38,197 bases of DNA from Thermoplasmatales archaeon (GTDB lineage: Archaea > Thermoplasmatota > Thermoplasmata > Thermoplasmatales > GCA-001856825): assembly GCA_026127935.1 (NCBI GenBank), contig JAJSLL010000017.1, forward strand, positions 1 to 38,197. The letters are read 5' to 3'. Under the pieces are notes generated by a model. It did not search any database and was not told the DNA's origin. It saw nothing but the letters and a program-made list of their open reading frames with translations. Below are positions 8,513 to 16,034 of this stretch, piece by piece (within the stretch, counting starts at the first letter, position 1; each line of letters opens with the position of its first letter). A program made the position numbers and the translations under genes.

Positions 8513-9652
8513 CTAATTTTCCTCTATCTTCACAGTTCTTTTGACGGAGATATTTCGCCTCTTCAATTCTGCGATGAAGAATGAGGGATCTATTGCGCCC
8601 TCTGGTGCATACAGACCGGGTCTCAAATTCTTGTTCCTTGATATATCTTGGGCTCCGATACTGGCGGACCAACCGGTCAACTTCTGCATTTTATCTGCAC
8701 CGCTGAATTCGATTGTTGTTTTCTTACCATCCTTTTGCCCGATAACTTCCACCCAGAAACCTGAGACTTCAACTCCTCCGCTCTTGAATTGTTCCATTGT
8801 TTGATGAACGAACGACGCAAGGAAGTCTCTGGATGATACTTCCACATTCCCAACTTTGACCAGCTTATCTTCTGTGAGTCCAATATCAGCGAACTGACTT
8901 ACCAAATGATTCTGCCAGTCTGGTATCAGGGCTCCTCTGAGGGTGACGTTGTTTACCCCTTTCAGGTATCGTGGAATCGTTATTGGCTCCGGATGACCAA
9001 CAAAATAAGTCTCCAGTCTTGAGATGGGCTCAGGAAAGTCAATTTCCCTCTTGAATTGTCTCGCAGGAACGTACTCGAGCTTACCGTCCAAATACATTGG
9101 TACTTCCCCTGTTACGGCGTGAAACACGTGTGATATAACGGCAATCCCTGACGCATCCGCTGCGCTTCCGCTCCATCCAATGTTTATGTCTGTCGTGGCT
9201 TCTAAACTATCGTACCCTGCTCTGGCAAGAACATTGGTGATTCCTGGAGTCCATCCCATGCCTATCAGAATTCTGGACTTTCCTTTGGCAATTTCTTTCT
9301 CTCTTTCTATGACCCGAAGAGTGGCGTCGTGATCGTCACATATATCGACATAATCTTTTCCGGCCTCCATTGTAGCATCGACTACCGTATTTTCATATTT
9401 GTAAAATGGTCCAACGGTATTGATCACTAAATCTGATTGGACTATTGCATCTATAAGATTCTTCTTATCGTTCACATTTACATAGGTTCCATCAACCTCT
9501 GTATCTCCCCCCTTTACCTGCGCAACCAGCTTCTCCGTGGCAACCTTATTTAAATCACCTACTATGACCCGTTCGACCCCGCTAAAAACCAAGTCTCGAA
9601 CGGCGGCGGATCCCATATCTCCAGCTCCGCCCAAAACCAAAAAAACAGTCAT
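8513..9652 (-). CDS. Saccharopine dehydrogenase-like NAD(P)-dependent oxidoreductase
   Basis: A 379-residue oxidoreductase of the saccharopine-dehydrogenase/Lys9-like superfamily. The N-terminus is a Rossmann fold with VLGGAGDMGSAAV (residues 7-19). VINTVGPFYKYENTVVDA and the family's YVDICDD segment follow. A central catalytic-type stretch is ILIGMGWTPGITNVLA. Enzymes of this group act on amino-acid-derived imines or carboxylated amines, for example saccharopine or carboxynorspermidine. The exact reaction is not determined here. It is the first gene of the operon with three SCP2-like proteins and an amino-acid permease, which supports amino-acid metabolism. Transcription probably begins at the ATG itself. 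Confidence 0.85.
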   Translation of the reverse strand: MTVFLVLGGAGDMGSAAVRDLVFSGVERVIVGDLNKVATEKLVAQVKGGDTEVDGTYVNVNDKKNLIDAIVQSDLVINTVGPFYKYENTVVDATMEAGKDYVDICDDHDATLRVIEREKEIAKGKSRILIGMGWTPGITNVLARAGYDSLEATTDINIGWSGSAADASGIAVISHVFHAVTGEVPMYLDGKLEYVPARQFKREIDFPEPISRLETYFVGHPEPITIPRYLKGVNNVTLRGALIPDWQNHLVSQFADIGLTEDKLVKVGNVEVSSRDFLASFVHQTMEQFKSGGVEVSGFWVEVIGQKDGKKTTIEFSGADKMQKLTGWSASIGAQDISRNKNLRPGLYAPEGAIDPSFFIAELKRRNISVKRTVKIEEN

Positions 9653-9672
9653 GGTGGTTTAGATAAATATCT

Positions 9673-9684
9673 CTCTATAAATAT
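9673..9684 (-). promoter_or_regulatory. TATA box of the saccharopine-dehydrogenase/SCP2/permease operon
   Basis: Read on the minus strand, ATATTTATAGAG is centred about 27 bases before the ATG at 9652. This is the classic position for a leaderless archaeal transcript. No SD sequence precedes the start codon, which fits. Confidence 0.6.
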
Positions 9685-9827
9685 GTTCTGAGGAATTAAG
9701 TTCACTTAACTAGTCGATTATGCTGGACTTAGCGCTGATTTAATGTCTACTTGATTATTTGACTTTTATTTCAAAAAAAGACAACAAGAATTTTGCTAAA
9801 GTTTTTCGATTAAGTCTCCAAACGTTA

Positions 9828-10022
9828 TGAAGCATATTGCTCAGAGCTGCCAAAGAGGCCGTCGAAGAGATGATCTCACTGATGGCTGAAAGAAGTTTTA
9901 TCAGAGATGAGGCTTATGTTCTCTGCAGCGTGGCAGGAAATCTGAGGATTAGCGAAATCGTGGATGAGCCAAACTACGGGGTCTCAATGGTGATACCAAC
10001 ACAGCTGCTTGAAAGATACTAA
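9828..10022 (+). pseudogene. C-terminal remnant of an acetamidase/formamidase gene
   Basis: An open stretch of about 62 codons reads LLRAAKEAVEEMISLMAERS, then EAYVLCSVAGNLRISEIVDE and PNYGVSMVIP. This matches the extreme C-terminus of the FmdA/AmdA acetamidase-formamidase family. The full enzymes are around 300-400 residues. Upstream of it an in-frame TGA stands at 9828-9830, no ATG is present, and the preceding DNA back to the operon promoter has no related coding sequence. It is therefore a truncated relic of an amidase that hydrolysed short-chain amides. It shows little internal decay, so the truncation may be recent. Confidence 0.7.
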
Positions 10023-10110
10023 TTACTACGACAAGAGAGGCTGTTTCATCTTGCAGTAGAGGAACCTTACTGAGAAGAGCGAAAACACACTTGAAATTCT
10101 GTCTAGATGC

Positions 10111-10857
10111 CTAAAGCCCTATTCCCCCATCTACTACCAAGGTTTCTCCCGTTATGAAACCGTTTTCCGGATCGATGAGAAATTTGACGGCGTTAGCAAT
10201 ATCCTCCGCTTCTCCCCATCGTGACATAGGGGTCATTTTCTTGATCCTGTTGTGAAATGACTCGTTCGTCCACCCTTCCCTGTTCATGTCCGTTTTAATA
10301 TAGCCGGGAGCGACGCAGTTGACCCTTATCTGTGGGGCAAGTTCTTTGGCAAGTGCCCTGGTGAGATGGATAATGGCAGCCTTTGATGCTTGATATCCGT
10401 GTGCCCACGCGTCAGCTCTGAGCCCATAAACACTTGATATGTTCACGACGGATCCACCATCCTCGATGATGCCGTGAAGATTCCTGACCAAGTAGAAAGG
10501 TGCAGTGAGGTTCAGGTCAATAGTCTTTTCCCAATCCTCATTGCTTATCTCATTGAGGGTCTTTCCGCTATAGACTCCCGCGTTGTTGATTAGAGCAAAG
10601 ATTTTTTTGCCATTCTCCTTCACTTTTCTGGTGAAATCTTCGAGTCTCTCTACCGAGGCTAGATTGACTTGATAGCTCTTCACATTGACTCCGAGCTCAA
10701 CAATCTCTCGTTCAGTGGAGATCGCTTCCTTTGTTCCAGAGTTGTAGGTGAAAGTTATATCGTATCTTGATTTGGCAAGAGCTAGACCTATTGCCTTGCC
10801 AATTCCTCTATTCCCTCCGGTCACAAGGACGGTTCGAGTCGGATCATTTTTTGACAT
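10111..10857 (-). CDS. Short-chain dehydrogenase/reductase, FabG-like
   Basis: A 248-residue classical SDR. The cofactor motif is TGGNRGIG at residues 13-20, with NNAG at 91-94, catalytic Ser142 in NISSVYG, and the Tyr155-x3-Lys159 pair in YQASK. The C-terminal MTPMSRWGEAEDIANAVKFL and ITGETLVVDGG are typical of 3-oxoacyl-ACP reductase/glucose-dehydrogenase-type SDRs. It would reduce a ketone or oxidise an alcohol with NAD(P)H in the cytosol. The substrate is unknown. It is transcribed alone, with a TATA-like GTTATATCC about 28 bases before the ATG, suggesting a leaderless mRNA. Confidence 0.92.
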   Translation of the reverse strand: MSKNDPTRTVLVTGGNRGIGKAIGLALAKSRYDITFTYNSGTKEAISTEREIVELGVNVKSYQVNLASVERLEDFTRKVKENGKKIFALINNAGVYSGKTLNEISNEDWEKTIDLNLTAPFYLVRNLHGIIEDGGSVVNISSVYGLRADAWAHGYQASKAAIIHLTRALAKELAPQIRVNCVAPGYIKTDMNREGWTNESFHNRIKKMTPMSRWGEAEDIANAVKFLIDPENGFITGETLVVDGGIGL

Positions 10858-11120
10858 TGAACTTCTGCCCGCGGTAATGTGGATATAACTTCAGTTTAAA
10901 ATCGTGTTGTCTCTAATCATTTAACAATGGTACTGACATGTCAACCTGAGGGCCGAAATCTCTAAATTTCCTCAAAAGTATTCTTCTCTCAGCATTACGG
11001 AGTTCTATCAGTATATTGACGGCTGTCCTACAATTTGTGCGGGGGAGATTTCACAAGCTACTTACTTGTTAGTTATCGATTCCGGTTTCGGGCTCGATAA
11101 GATAACGTATTTATCACTCT

Positions 11121-12218
11121 ATGCCTTTCTTTTGTCCTGTGCACATTTTGGTTAGACGCATTATTCCAGGTGTCTTAATATCGTTGGGAGCCCTCGGGGT
11201 AGCCCTCCTGTATTATTATGAAATCGTTGGTTATGCGTCTATCCCAGTAATCAGACTTGGCAGTTACTTTCTCTATGAAGAGATATTCCTGCTAGCTCTG
11301 GTTCCGATCGCAATTCTTGTATTTCGCTTCCTGAGAATACATCCTTCTAATGATTATTTGGAGCCTGTACCTAGAAAATTCTTGAGAAAATCATTTGGCA
11401 TTTTGTGGATATTTGATGGTGTCCTTCAGATGCAACTTCCTTTCCTTACTCTCTTCATCCAGTATAATCTGATTCCACTCTTGGGCACTGAGCCATTAGT
11501 GACTTTTCTTGTCAGACATGCCATTGATTTATGGAGTCTGAATCCGCCGATAATCAATGTCATAGCTTCGCTCTTGCAGGTGTATCTAGGTGCATTTTTT
11601 CTAATCTACAAGAGAGGATACGTGTTTAAATTTGTACAGATATCTGCGCTCTGCTGGAGCCTAATCATTTGGGTTTTCGGAGAAGGATTTGGAGGTGTTC
11701 TGTCTCCAGGTGCGACTTTGCTCACTGGCTCCCCTGGTTCTGCACTCTTCTACGCAATTGCTTCGTTCTTATTGCTCATTTATGAACGGGAATCTTCGAC
11801 AGATAGAGTTGTTATAGTTACGAGGATTGCAATGGTCTCCACTTTCATAGGCTTTGCCATTTCTCAGGCTTTGCCATTCAACGGATTCTGGACTGCTCTT
11901 CCAGTGTCATTCTATCCATCTCCATTTGCTATATTGAACAACTTGACATCGATCACCTTGTTAATAAACCAACACGCAGTCGTATTGAATGGAGTATACG
12001 TTCTTGCAATGTTAGCAATAGGGATCTCCTGGCTTGTCTATCCACGATTTGCTGCTTATCCGACAGTCGCCTGGGGCCTTTTCACTTGGTACGTCTATCA
12101 GGGACTTGGTATCTTTGGTATGACCAGTAGTACTGATCCAAACACGGGTTTGCCACTCATACTGATTTCCTGGGCATTCCTCTTCATTACTTTGTCAAAA
12201 AATCGCACTCAAAACTAA
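11121..12218 (+). CDS. Polytopic membrane protein of unknown function
   Basis: A roughly 360-residue protein with around ten hydrophobic helices and short loops, and no recognised motif. It is not matched to any transporter or enzyme family that I know. The start is uncertain. The ATG at 11121 lies only about 7 bases after a TATA-like CGTATTTATC (11105-11114), so a leaderless transcript would instead begin near the in-frame GTG at 11139. It stands alone between the divergent SDR and the repeat-rich island. Composition is like that of the chromosomal genes on its left. Confidence 0.7.
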   Translation: MPFFCPVHILVRRIIPGVLISLGALGVALLYYYEIVGYASIPVIRLGSYFLYEEIFLLALVPIAILVFRFLRIHPSNDYLEPVPRKFLRKSFGILWIFDGVLQMQLPFLTLFIQYNLIPLLGTEPLVTFLVRHAIDLWSLNPPIINVIASLLQVYLGAFFLIYKRGYVFKFVQISALCWSLIIWVFGEGFGGVLSPGATLLTGSPGSALFYAIASFLLLIYERESSTDRVVIVTRIAMVSTFIGFAISQALPFNGFWTALPVSFYPSPFAILNNLTSITLLINQHAVVLNGVYVLAMLAIGISWLVYPRFAAYPTVAWGLFTWYVYQGLGIFGMTSSTDPNTGLPLILISWAFLFITLSKNRTQN

Positions 12219-12385
12219 AGCCTTCATCTTTACAAGCGAAAGGAGAATTTGACATAAGAAAAGAAAACTGGTTGATACAGAATTATGTCCTTATTTCAGT
12301 TATATCTAAATTAGAGAAGGCTTACGCACTGACTGATTAGTAGCAGATTTGGTTCAATAAAAGAAGTCTTCCTACCGTGTCTCAA

Positions 12386-12501
12386 AGGTTCGAGTCCCTT
12401 AAGGGACATCTAGGGAAAGTTGTTCCACGGAGCCTTAAAATAAGTAGAGTTCCCCGTGACCAAAGCGCCCCGAACTGGATTTGTGTTGAAAGTATTGCTC
12501 C
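12386..12501 (+). repeat. Dispersed ~120-bp element, copy A
   Basis: This copy begins AAGGTTCGAGTCCCTT and continues with TAGGGAAAGTTGTTCCACGG. It ends in the conserved core CGCCCCGAACTGG, then ATTTGTGTTGAAAGTATTGC and TCC (12465-12501). The last 36 bases match copy C at about 30 positions. The middle GGGAAA...TCC block matches copy B. The copy lies on the plus strand, as do all other copies. It may be an RNA gene, the end of a decayed insertion sequence, or a recombination site. Confidence 0.6.
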
Positions 12502-12698
12502 TGTACGGCTGTGCTGGTGTATTACGACAGAAAGAATTGAACGAAAAGTCGATGGTACCGTGCTAAAATCCTTTACGACTTGAAAGGCAAGAATTATAAT
12601 TAGATAGCGATCTTGAGAAAATGGAAAAGATTCTTGCAGCATGGAGAACCCTAGTCGTTATAAGGTCTGTTTAGACTTTGATTTGGTTGTCAATTCAA

Positions 12699-12764
12699 TA
12701 TAGGAAAATTATCCTATATATAAGTATGAATTCTTTACCAATAGTAAAGTTATAGTATTACTAT
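12699..12764 (+). promoter_or_regulatory. vapBC1 promoter with nested inverted repeats
   Basis: Three inverted repeats are stacked here. TATAGGA (12699-12705) faces TCCTATA (12712-12718). CTTTAC (12733-12738) faces GTAAAG (12744-12749). ATAGTAA (12741-12747) faces TTACTAT (12758-12764). TATA-like boxes are CCTATATATAAG (12713-12724) and GTTATAGTATTA (12749-12760); the latter is about 25 bases before the ATG. The arrangement fits autoregulation by the AbrB-like antitoxin, alone or with VapC. Confidence 0.55.
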
Positions 12765-12778
12765 CCCATATTTGTCTG

Positions 12779-13006
12779 ATGGTAAAGAAAGTAACAATAA
12801 GTTCTAAGGGACAGATAACTCTACCTAAAGTTCTGCGAGAAAAGTATCACTTAACTGATGGGGAAACCGCAGTGATTCTTGACTCAGGAGATGGGATTAC
12901 AATAAAACACACGCAAGAAACACTTCGTGGATTACTGAAAGGGAAGATTGACGCTAATGGATTTGAAAGGGAACTCAAAAAGTTAAGAAAAGAGTGGATG
13001 ATATGA
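12779..13006 (+). CDS. vapB: AbrB/MazE-type antitoxin (VapB)
   Basis: A 75-residue swapped-hairpin AbrB-like protein. MVKKVTISSKGQITLPKVLR is the standard DNA-binding N-terminus and EKYHLTDGETAVIL completes the barrel. The charged C-terminal tail (residues 50-75) would bind and block the PIN toxin. Its stop codon overlaps the toxin's ATG (ATGA at 13003-13006), the usual arrangement for a translationally coupled vapBC pair. It probably represses its own promoter through the inverted repeats just upstream. Confidence 0.92.
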   Translation: MVKKVTISSKGQITLPKVLREKYHLTDGETAVILDSGDGITIKHTQETLRGLLKGKIDANGFERELKKLRKEWMI

Positions 13007-13404
13007 CGGACTTACTCATGGATACAGTTGCTTTTGTTCGTTATTTAGAGGATGATTTACCACCCCCTGCTGCAGCTGCTGTTGAAAAGGTCGAAAGAGA
13101 GAACGAATCCATACTGCTGCCTCAAATTGCTCTAGGTGAGTTTGTCTATATCGCATTGAAGGGGCGATTAAATCTTACCAATCCACTTAGTGCAATTGGA
13201 CAAGTAATAGATCAACTAAAGAGTTCGCCGATTATTTCTATATCATCTATGCCTACTGATGCTTGGGAGGTATTTGTTCAACTAAAAGTTCCTGAATTAC
13301 ATGATCGCATGATAGCTGCAGAGGCATTGTACAGAAATATTCCTCTGATCTCTAATGATCCAGCTTTTGATGTTGCTAAGGACCTCAAGATTATCTGGAA
13401 GTAA
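13003..13404 (+). CDS. vapC: PIN-domain ribonuclease toxin (VapC)
   Basis: A 133-residue PIN-domain protein, the toxin of the vapBC pair; VapC toxins cleave tRNA or rRNA with Mg2+. The four acidic active-site positions are present: Asp7 (LLMDTVAFV), Glu46 (ALGEFVY), Asp101 (ELHDRMIAA) and Asp119 (SNDPAF). The start is set at the ATG at 13003, which overlaps the antitoxin stop. An in-frame GTG nine bases upstream is less likely. It is intact and presumably active, held in check by VapB. Confidence 0.92.
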   Translation: MTDLLMDTVAFVRYLEDDLPPPAAAAVEKVERENESILLPQIALGEFVYIALKGRLNLTNPLSAIGQVIDQLKSSPIISISSMPTDAWEVFVQLKVPELHDRMIAAEALYRNIPLISNDPAFDVAKDLKIIWK

Positions 13405-13847
13405 CAGGTTCTGCTTCATGGCAGGTTTTTCTTAGGATGTAAGGGAGTTTAAAATTCGAAATGATTGGAAGTTTGAGAAGCTTACAAGAGCCAGATATTC
13501 TGACCCAGTTTTATAAATACGTTGGAACGCAATTCCAGCCGTTCTCCCCCATTATTTCATTTTTTAAACTTGATTAGTGCAAAAGGTTCAACGCCCTTCC
13601 TGTTCTTCGAGGGAAAAGTGCTCCGTCAATCTGAATTATAACAATTGCTGAAGTAGTTTTCACGCCCCGAATGGGCTGTATTACTAAAGTTCACAGTCTC
13701 TACTTACTACTGAAACAAGTCTACAAGAAGCCGCTCGTTTCTTTGGTTTTGCTAAACTGAACAGACTCATTTCTACAACGAAGAGTGTAAATAATATTGG
13801 AATGTCAACAAGGTTCATACCAACAACGCTTGCAGCGTGATTGGGGT
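13405..13847. other. Gene-free stretch between convergent vapBC modules, holding repeat copy B
   Basis: No supported gene lies in these 443 bases. A TATA-like TTTTATAAATACG (13509-13521) points right but has no start codon at a useful distance. After the repeat core, one frame from 13661 to 13838 reads HAPNGLYY, a stop, then about 50 open codons including TTETSLQEAARFFGFAKLNR and ending in MSTRFIPTTLAA. This looks like the tail of a lost protein. Confidence 0.45.
13585..13697 (+). repeat. Dispersed ~120-bp element, copy B
   Basis: It starts AAGGTTCAACGCCCTTCC and continues CGAGGGAAAAGTGCTCCGTC. The core CACGCCCCGAATGGG is at 13661-13675, 77 bases after the start motif, the same spacing as in copies A and D. 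Compared with copy A the core's stem base C-G is changed on one side (AATGGG), so the three central G-C pairs remain. Confidence 0.55.
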
Positions 13848-14213
13848 TCACTCAATCACTTTGACTGATTCACTCTTAAGCTCCCTAAACGCTTTATCCT
13901 GAGTAATCAGCACCTCGTTGTTGGCAATGCATACTCCAAAAATCAACAAATCATTGTCGCTTATGATCTTCCCCTTTGACTTCAATCCCTGATATGCTTT
14001 GGCAGAGGCATTTATAGATGAATCATTTGAGTGATAAACCCGTAAGTTCGCGACTGTCTCATCCAGAGCTCTTCTGTTTTTGTACTTCATCAACTCATAC
14101 TCATTGACAAATGTGGTTGACAGTTCATCCTCTGGAAAATCGCTCACTAGTTTTACGATTTTCTCCTTTCCGAGAAGATAGTCTATGATTATGTTGGTAT
14201 CAAGAACTACCAT
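13848..14213 (-). CDS. vapC: PIN-domain ribonuclease toxin (VapC), second module
   Basis: A 121-residue PIN protein with the typical opening MVVLDTNIIIDYLLG (Asp5), an acidic pair at Glu38/Glu40 (VNEYELMKY), SDNDLLIFG (Asp86/Asp88), and LITQDKAF (Asp106). It should be a site-specific RNase toxin. It starts 4 bases after the end of its antitoxin gene on the minus strand. It is only distantly like the first VapC in this window, so the two modules are not a recent duplication. Confidence 0.9.
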   Translation of the reverse strand: MVVLDTNIIIDYLLGKEKIVKLVSDFPEDELSTTFVNEYELMKYKNRRALDETVANLRVYHSNDSSINASAKAYQGLKSKGKIISDNDLLIFGVCIANNEVLITQDKAFRELKSESVKVIE

Positions 14214-14217
14214 GCAA

Positions 14218-14442
14218 TCACGATCTCTCTGTGTTCCTCATTCTATCTTCTTCGATCAATTTCTTGAATTCTTCCAAATCATCAGTGTTAGATATGAATG
14301 TCCCAACGAGCTTTGTAAAATTCTTCTTCCGTATAGAAGTATCGATGAGTTTTAGCACAGCCTCTGAGAAGGACATGTCTTTGCCTTTTACTTTTAATAA
14401 CGCATTATAAGCTGCATCAGATAGTGTCACTGGTTTGGTCAT
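14218..14442 (-). CDS. vapB: VapB-type antitoxin, second module
   Basis: A 74-residue antitoxin beginning MTKPVTLSDAAYNALLKVKG, the pattern of the archaeal VapB family (PF02697-like ribbon-helix-helix). It is a different antitoxin class from the AbrB-like one of the first module. The ATG at 14442 is chosen because the upstream part of the longer frame (from 14508) is leader DNA and a TATA box lies about 26 bases before it. The C-terminal half (DLEEFKKLIEEDRMR) would wrap the toxin. Confidence 0.85.
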   Translation of the reverse strand: MTKPVTLSDAAYNALLKVKGKDMSFSEAVLKLIDTSIRKKNFTKLVGTFISNTDDLEEFKKLIEEDRMRNTERS

Positions 14443-14474
14443 GATATATACATATAGTATACGTATATAAACTT
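14443..14474 (-). promoter_or_regulatory. vapBC2 promoter/operator
   Basis: On the minus strand GTTTATATACG sits about 26 bases before the ATG, giving a leaderless promoter. The 10-bp palindrome TATACGTATA and a run of alternating T/A steps overlap it, a likely autoregulatory operator. Confidence 0.5.
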
Positions 14475-14810
14475 TGATATTACAACTTGATGGAAACAAA
14501 CAGTGCAAAATAAATCGAATATTGAAATATCACTGCTGCATATTCCTAATTTGTAAGTCAACTACTCACTGCTATTTTCAATGATGCTTGATAATGTTGG
14601 TCTTTTTGGCAGTTCACAATGAGAAGAAGATTCTGAACGGCCGAATTTCTAAGGTCCTCATACCTTTCAACACATTCATTTAATATGCTTCACGGAATTA
14701 TATTATGAGTGATTTTCTGATACAGAAACGCCCCGAACGGGATTTGTGATGAAAGCATAACTCCTTATCATGATGTTCTGTGTAAATAAGGTCAAGGGAA
14801 ATCAATCCTG
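14475..14810. other. Gene-free stretch holding repeat copy C
   Basis: This 336-base AT-rich spacer separates the vapBC2 promoter from the end of the AAA ATPase gene. I see no gene in it. Apart from repeat copy C it has no clear feature; a TATA-like AATTATATTA (14697-14706) lies about 25-30 bases before the repeat's hairpin. Confidence 0.4.
14664..14764 (+). repeat. Dispersed ~120-bp element, copy C
   Basis: The left part is the most degenerate (CTTTCAACAC... then TGCTTCACGGAATTATATTA). The right end is the best kept: AACGCCCCGAACGGG, then ATTTGTGATGAAAGCATAAC and TCC at 14728-14764. The core forms a CCCG-AA-CGGG inverted repeat. It matches copy A over the last 36 bases. Confidence 0.6.
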
Positions 14811-16025
14811 CTATAAGGATTGCATCCACTTCCAAGCGGGCTTTACCAATATCTTCTTGCCTTGGATGTTAATCTCGTCTTCCTGATTGGAAGTTATTAT
14901 CAAGCCTTCGTCCAAGCCAAATTTACTCATAGCTTCTAACAGCCCATCAAGTTCGCGACGTTTGTTGTCTTCGTTCATTTCATAGGTCACCTGTATAGTC
15001 ATCCTTATGCTACCTCCCTCCTTTACAAGAAAGTCGCATTCTCCTCTCCCTTTAAAGTAATAAATATCCTTGTGAGATCTTCGCAGCCCCACGAAGACCG
15101 CATTTTCCAACATTCTACCCTTATCAGAGGTGAACGATACAGAGTTGGCAACTGATAATCCGTTGTCAATCGAATACACTTTCTTTTCATTGATCAATTG
15201 TTTCCTTAATGAATAATCGAATTTTGGTATTGTAAACAGCAAATAGCTGTCTTCCAGGTATGAAAGGAAGGAGATTGGCGTGTTAACGGAACCTAACCCA
15301 AACATTCTCTTAAGACTGTTAAATGAGAACTCTTTCCCTACGTTCGTCAACAGGTAGATTGCCATTTCTTGAAGTACCTTAATTTCTCGTATATTGTGTC
15401 TAGAGACTATGTCCCTATGCAAAATGTCGGAAAGCAGCTCTCTCAGGATTTCGGCCCTCTCATATTTTGCAAACTCTGGAAATCCCCCTTTGTTCAGGTA
15501 TTGTTCGAATGATTTGGGAGAGGCTTTCTCCTTCCTCAATAGCAATATCTCCCTAAAGGAGAAAGGGAATAATTCAACATTCAAGTGCCTGCCTGTCAAC
15601 CTCGTTCCAAGTTCCCTGCTTAAGAGCGAAGCATTGGAACCAGTTATGATGAATTGCTTGCGTTTGTCCAATCTAGACCTTACAAATATCTCCCAGTGTT
15701 TGACGTTCTGTATTTCATCTAGAAGATAGAACTGAGAATCACCATACTCTTCACGGAAGATCACATCAAGCTTTTCAAAATCGCTTGATTCAAAATCAAT
15801 AAGTCTAGTATCCTCAAAATTGAGATAGTAGAAATTAGAGAGCTTCTTGAGCAGCTGATGTAACAACGTGCTCTTACCCGATCTTCTTACGCCAGATATT
15901 ATGATTGCATACGGTAGATCCAATCGTATTTTACCTAGTTCTTCTCGCTCTATGCCATATTCAAAGGACCTCAGCTCAGCCCTTTGTTCTATCACAATTT
16001 GCCTCAGGGTTTCTTTTAGTATCAC
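14811..16025 (-). CDS. AAA_14/DUF4143 family ATPase
   Basis: A roughly 404-residue archaeal-type ATPase. Walker A is GVRRSGKS (about residues 45-52), Walker B is FYLLDEIQN (Asp103/Glu104), followed by FIITGSNASLLSRELGTRL (sensor). The C-terminal DUF4143 domain ends in a nuclease-like GRGECDFLV (about 326-334), resembling a PD-(D/E)xK core. Function is not settled for the family; members are mobile, often multicopy and found among toxin-antitoxin and defence genes. GTG at 16025 is preferred over TTG at 16034 because a TATA-like TTATACAT lies about 25 bases before it. Confidence 0.85.
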   Translation of the reverse strand: MILKETLRQIVIEQRAELRSFEYGIEREELGKIRLDLPYAIIISGVRRSGKSTLLHQLLKKLSNFYYLNFEDTRLIDFESSDFEKLDVIFREEYGDSQFYLLDEIQNVKHWEIFVRSRLDKRKQFIITGSNASLLSRELGTRLTGRHLNVELFPFSFREILLLRKEKASPKSFEQYLNKGGFPEFAKYERAEILRELLSDILHRDIVSRHNIREIKVLQEMAIYLLTNVGKEFSFNSLKRMFGLGSVNTPISFLSYLEDSYLLFTIPKFDYSLRKQLINEKKVYSIDNGLSVANSVSFTSDKGRMLENAVFVGLRRSHKDIYYFKGRGECDFLVKEGGSIRMTIQVTYEMNEDNKRRELDGLLEAMSKFGLDEGLIITSNQEDEINIQGKKILVKPAWKWMQSL

Positions 16026-16034
16026 GATATGCAA

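Larger units (their letters stand above)
12219..12778. other. 560-base gene-free stretch with repeat copy A and the vapBC1 promoter
   Basis: Between the membrane protein and vapB1 no convincing gene is seen; a 68-codon frame (12377-12583) runs through the repeat but lacks any family feature. The stretch holds repeat copy A (from about 12386) and a perfect 14-bp palindrome GTCCCTTAAGGGAC at 12395-12408. A promoter/operator region follows immediately before vapB1. Confidence 0.5.

Noticed and set aside
11121-12218. A named transporter or enzyme for the polytopic membrane protein
   Set aside because: No conserved motif of a known family could be seen, so it is left as unknown.
12386-12402. GGTTCGAGTCCC looks like the T-arm of a tRNA
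   Set aside because: The stem is imperfect (AAAGG against CCCTT) and no acceptor, anticodon or D-arm can be placed upstream. The same block recurs in the other repeat copies as GGTTCAAC, so it belongs to the repeat family.
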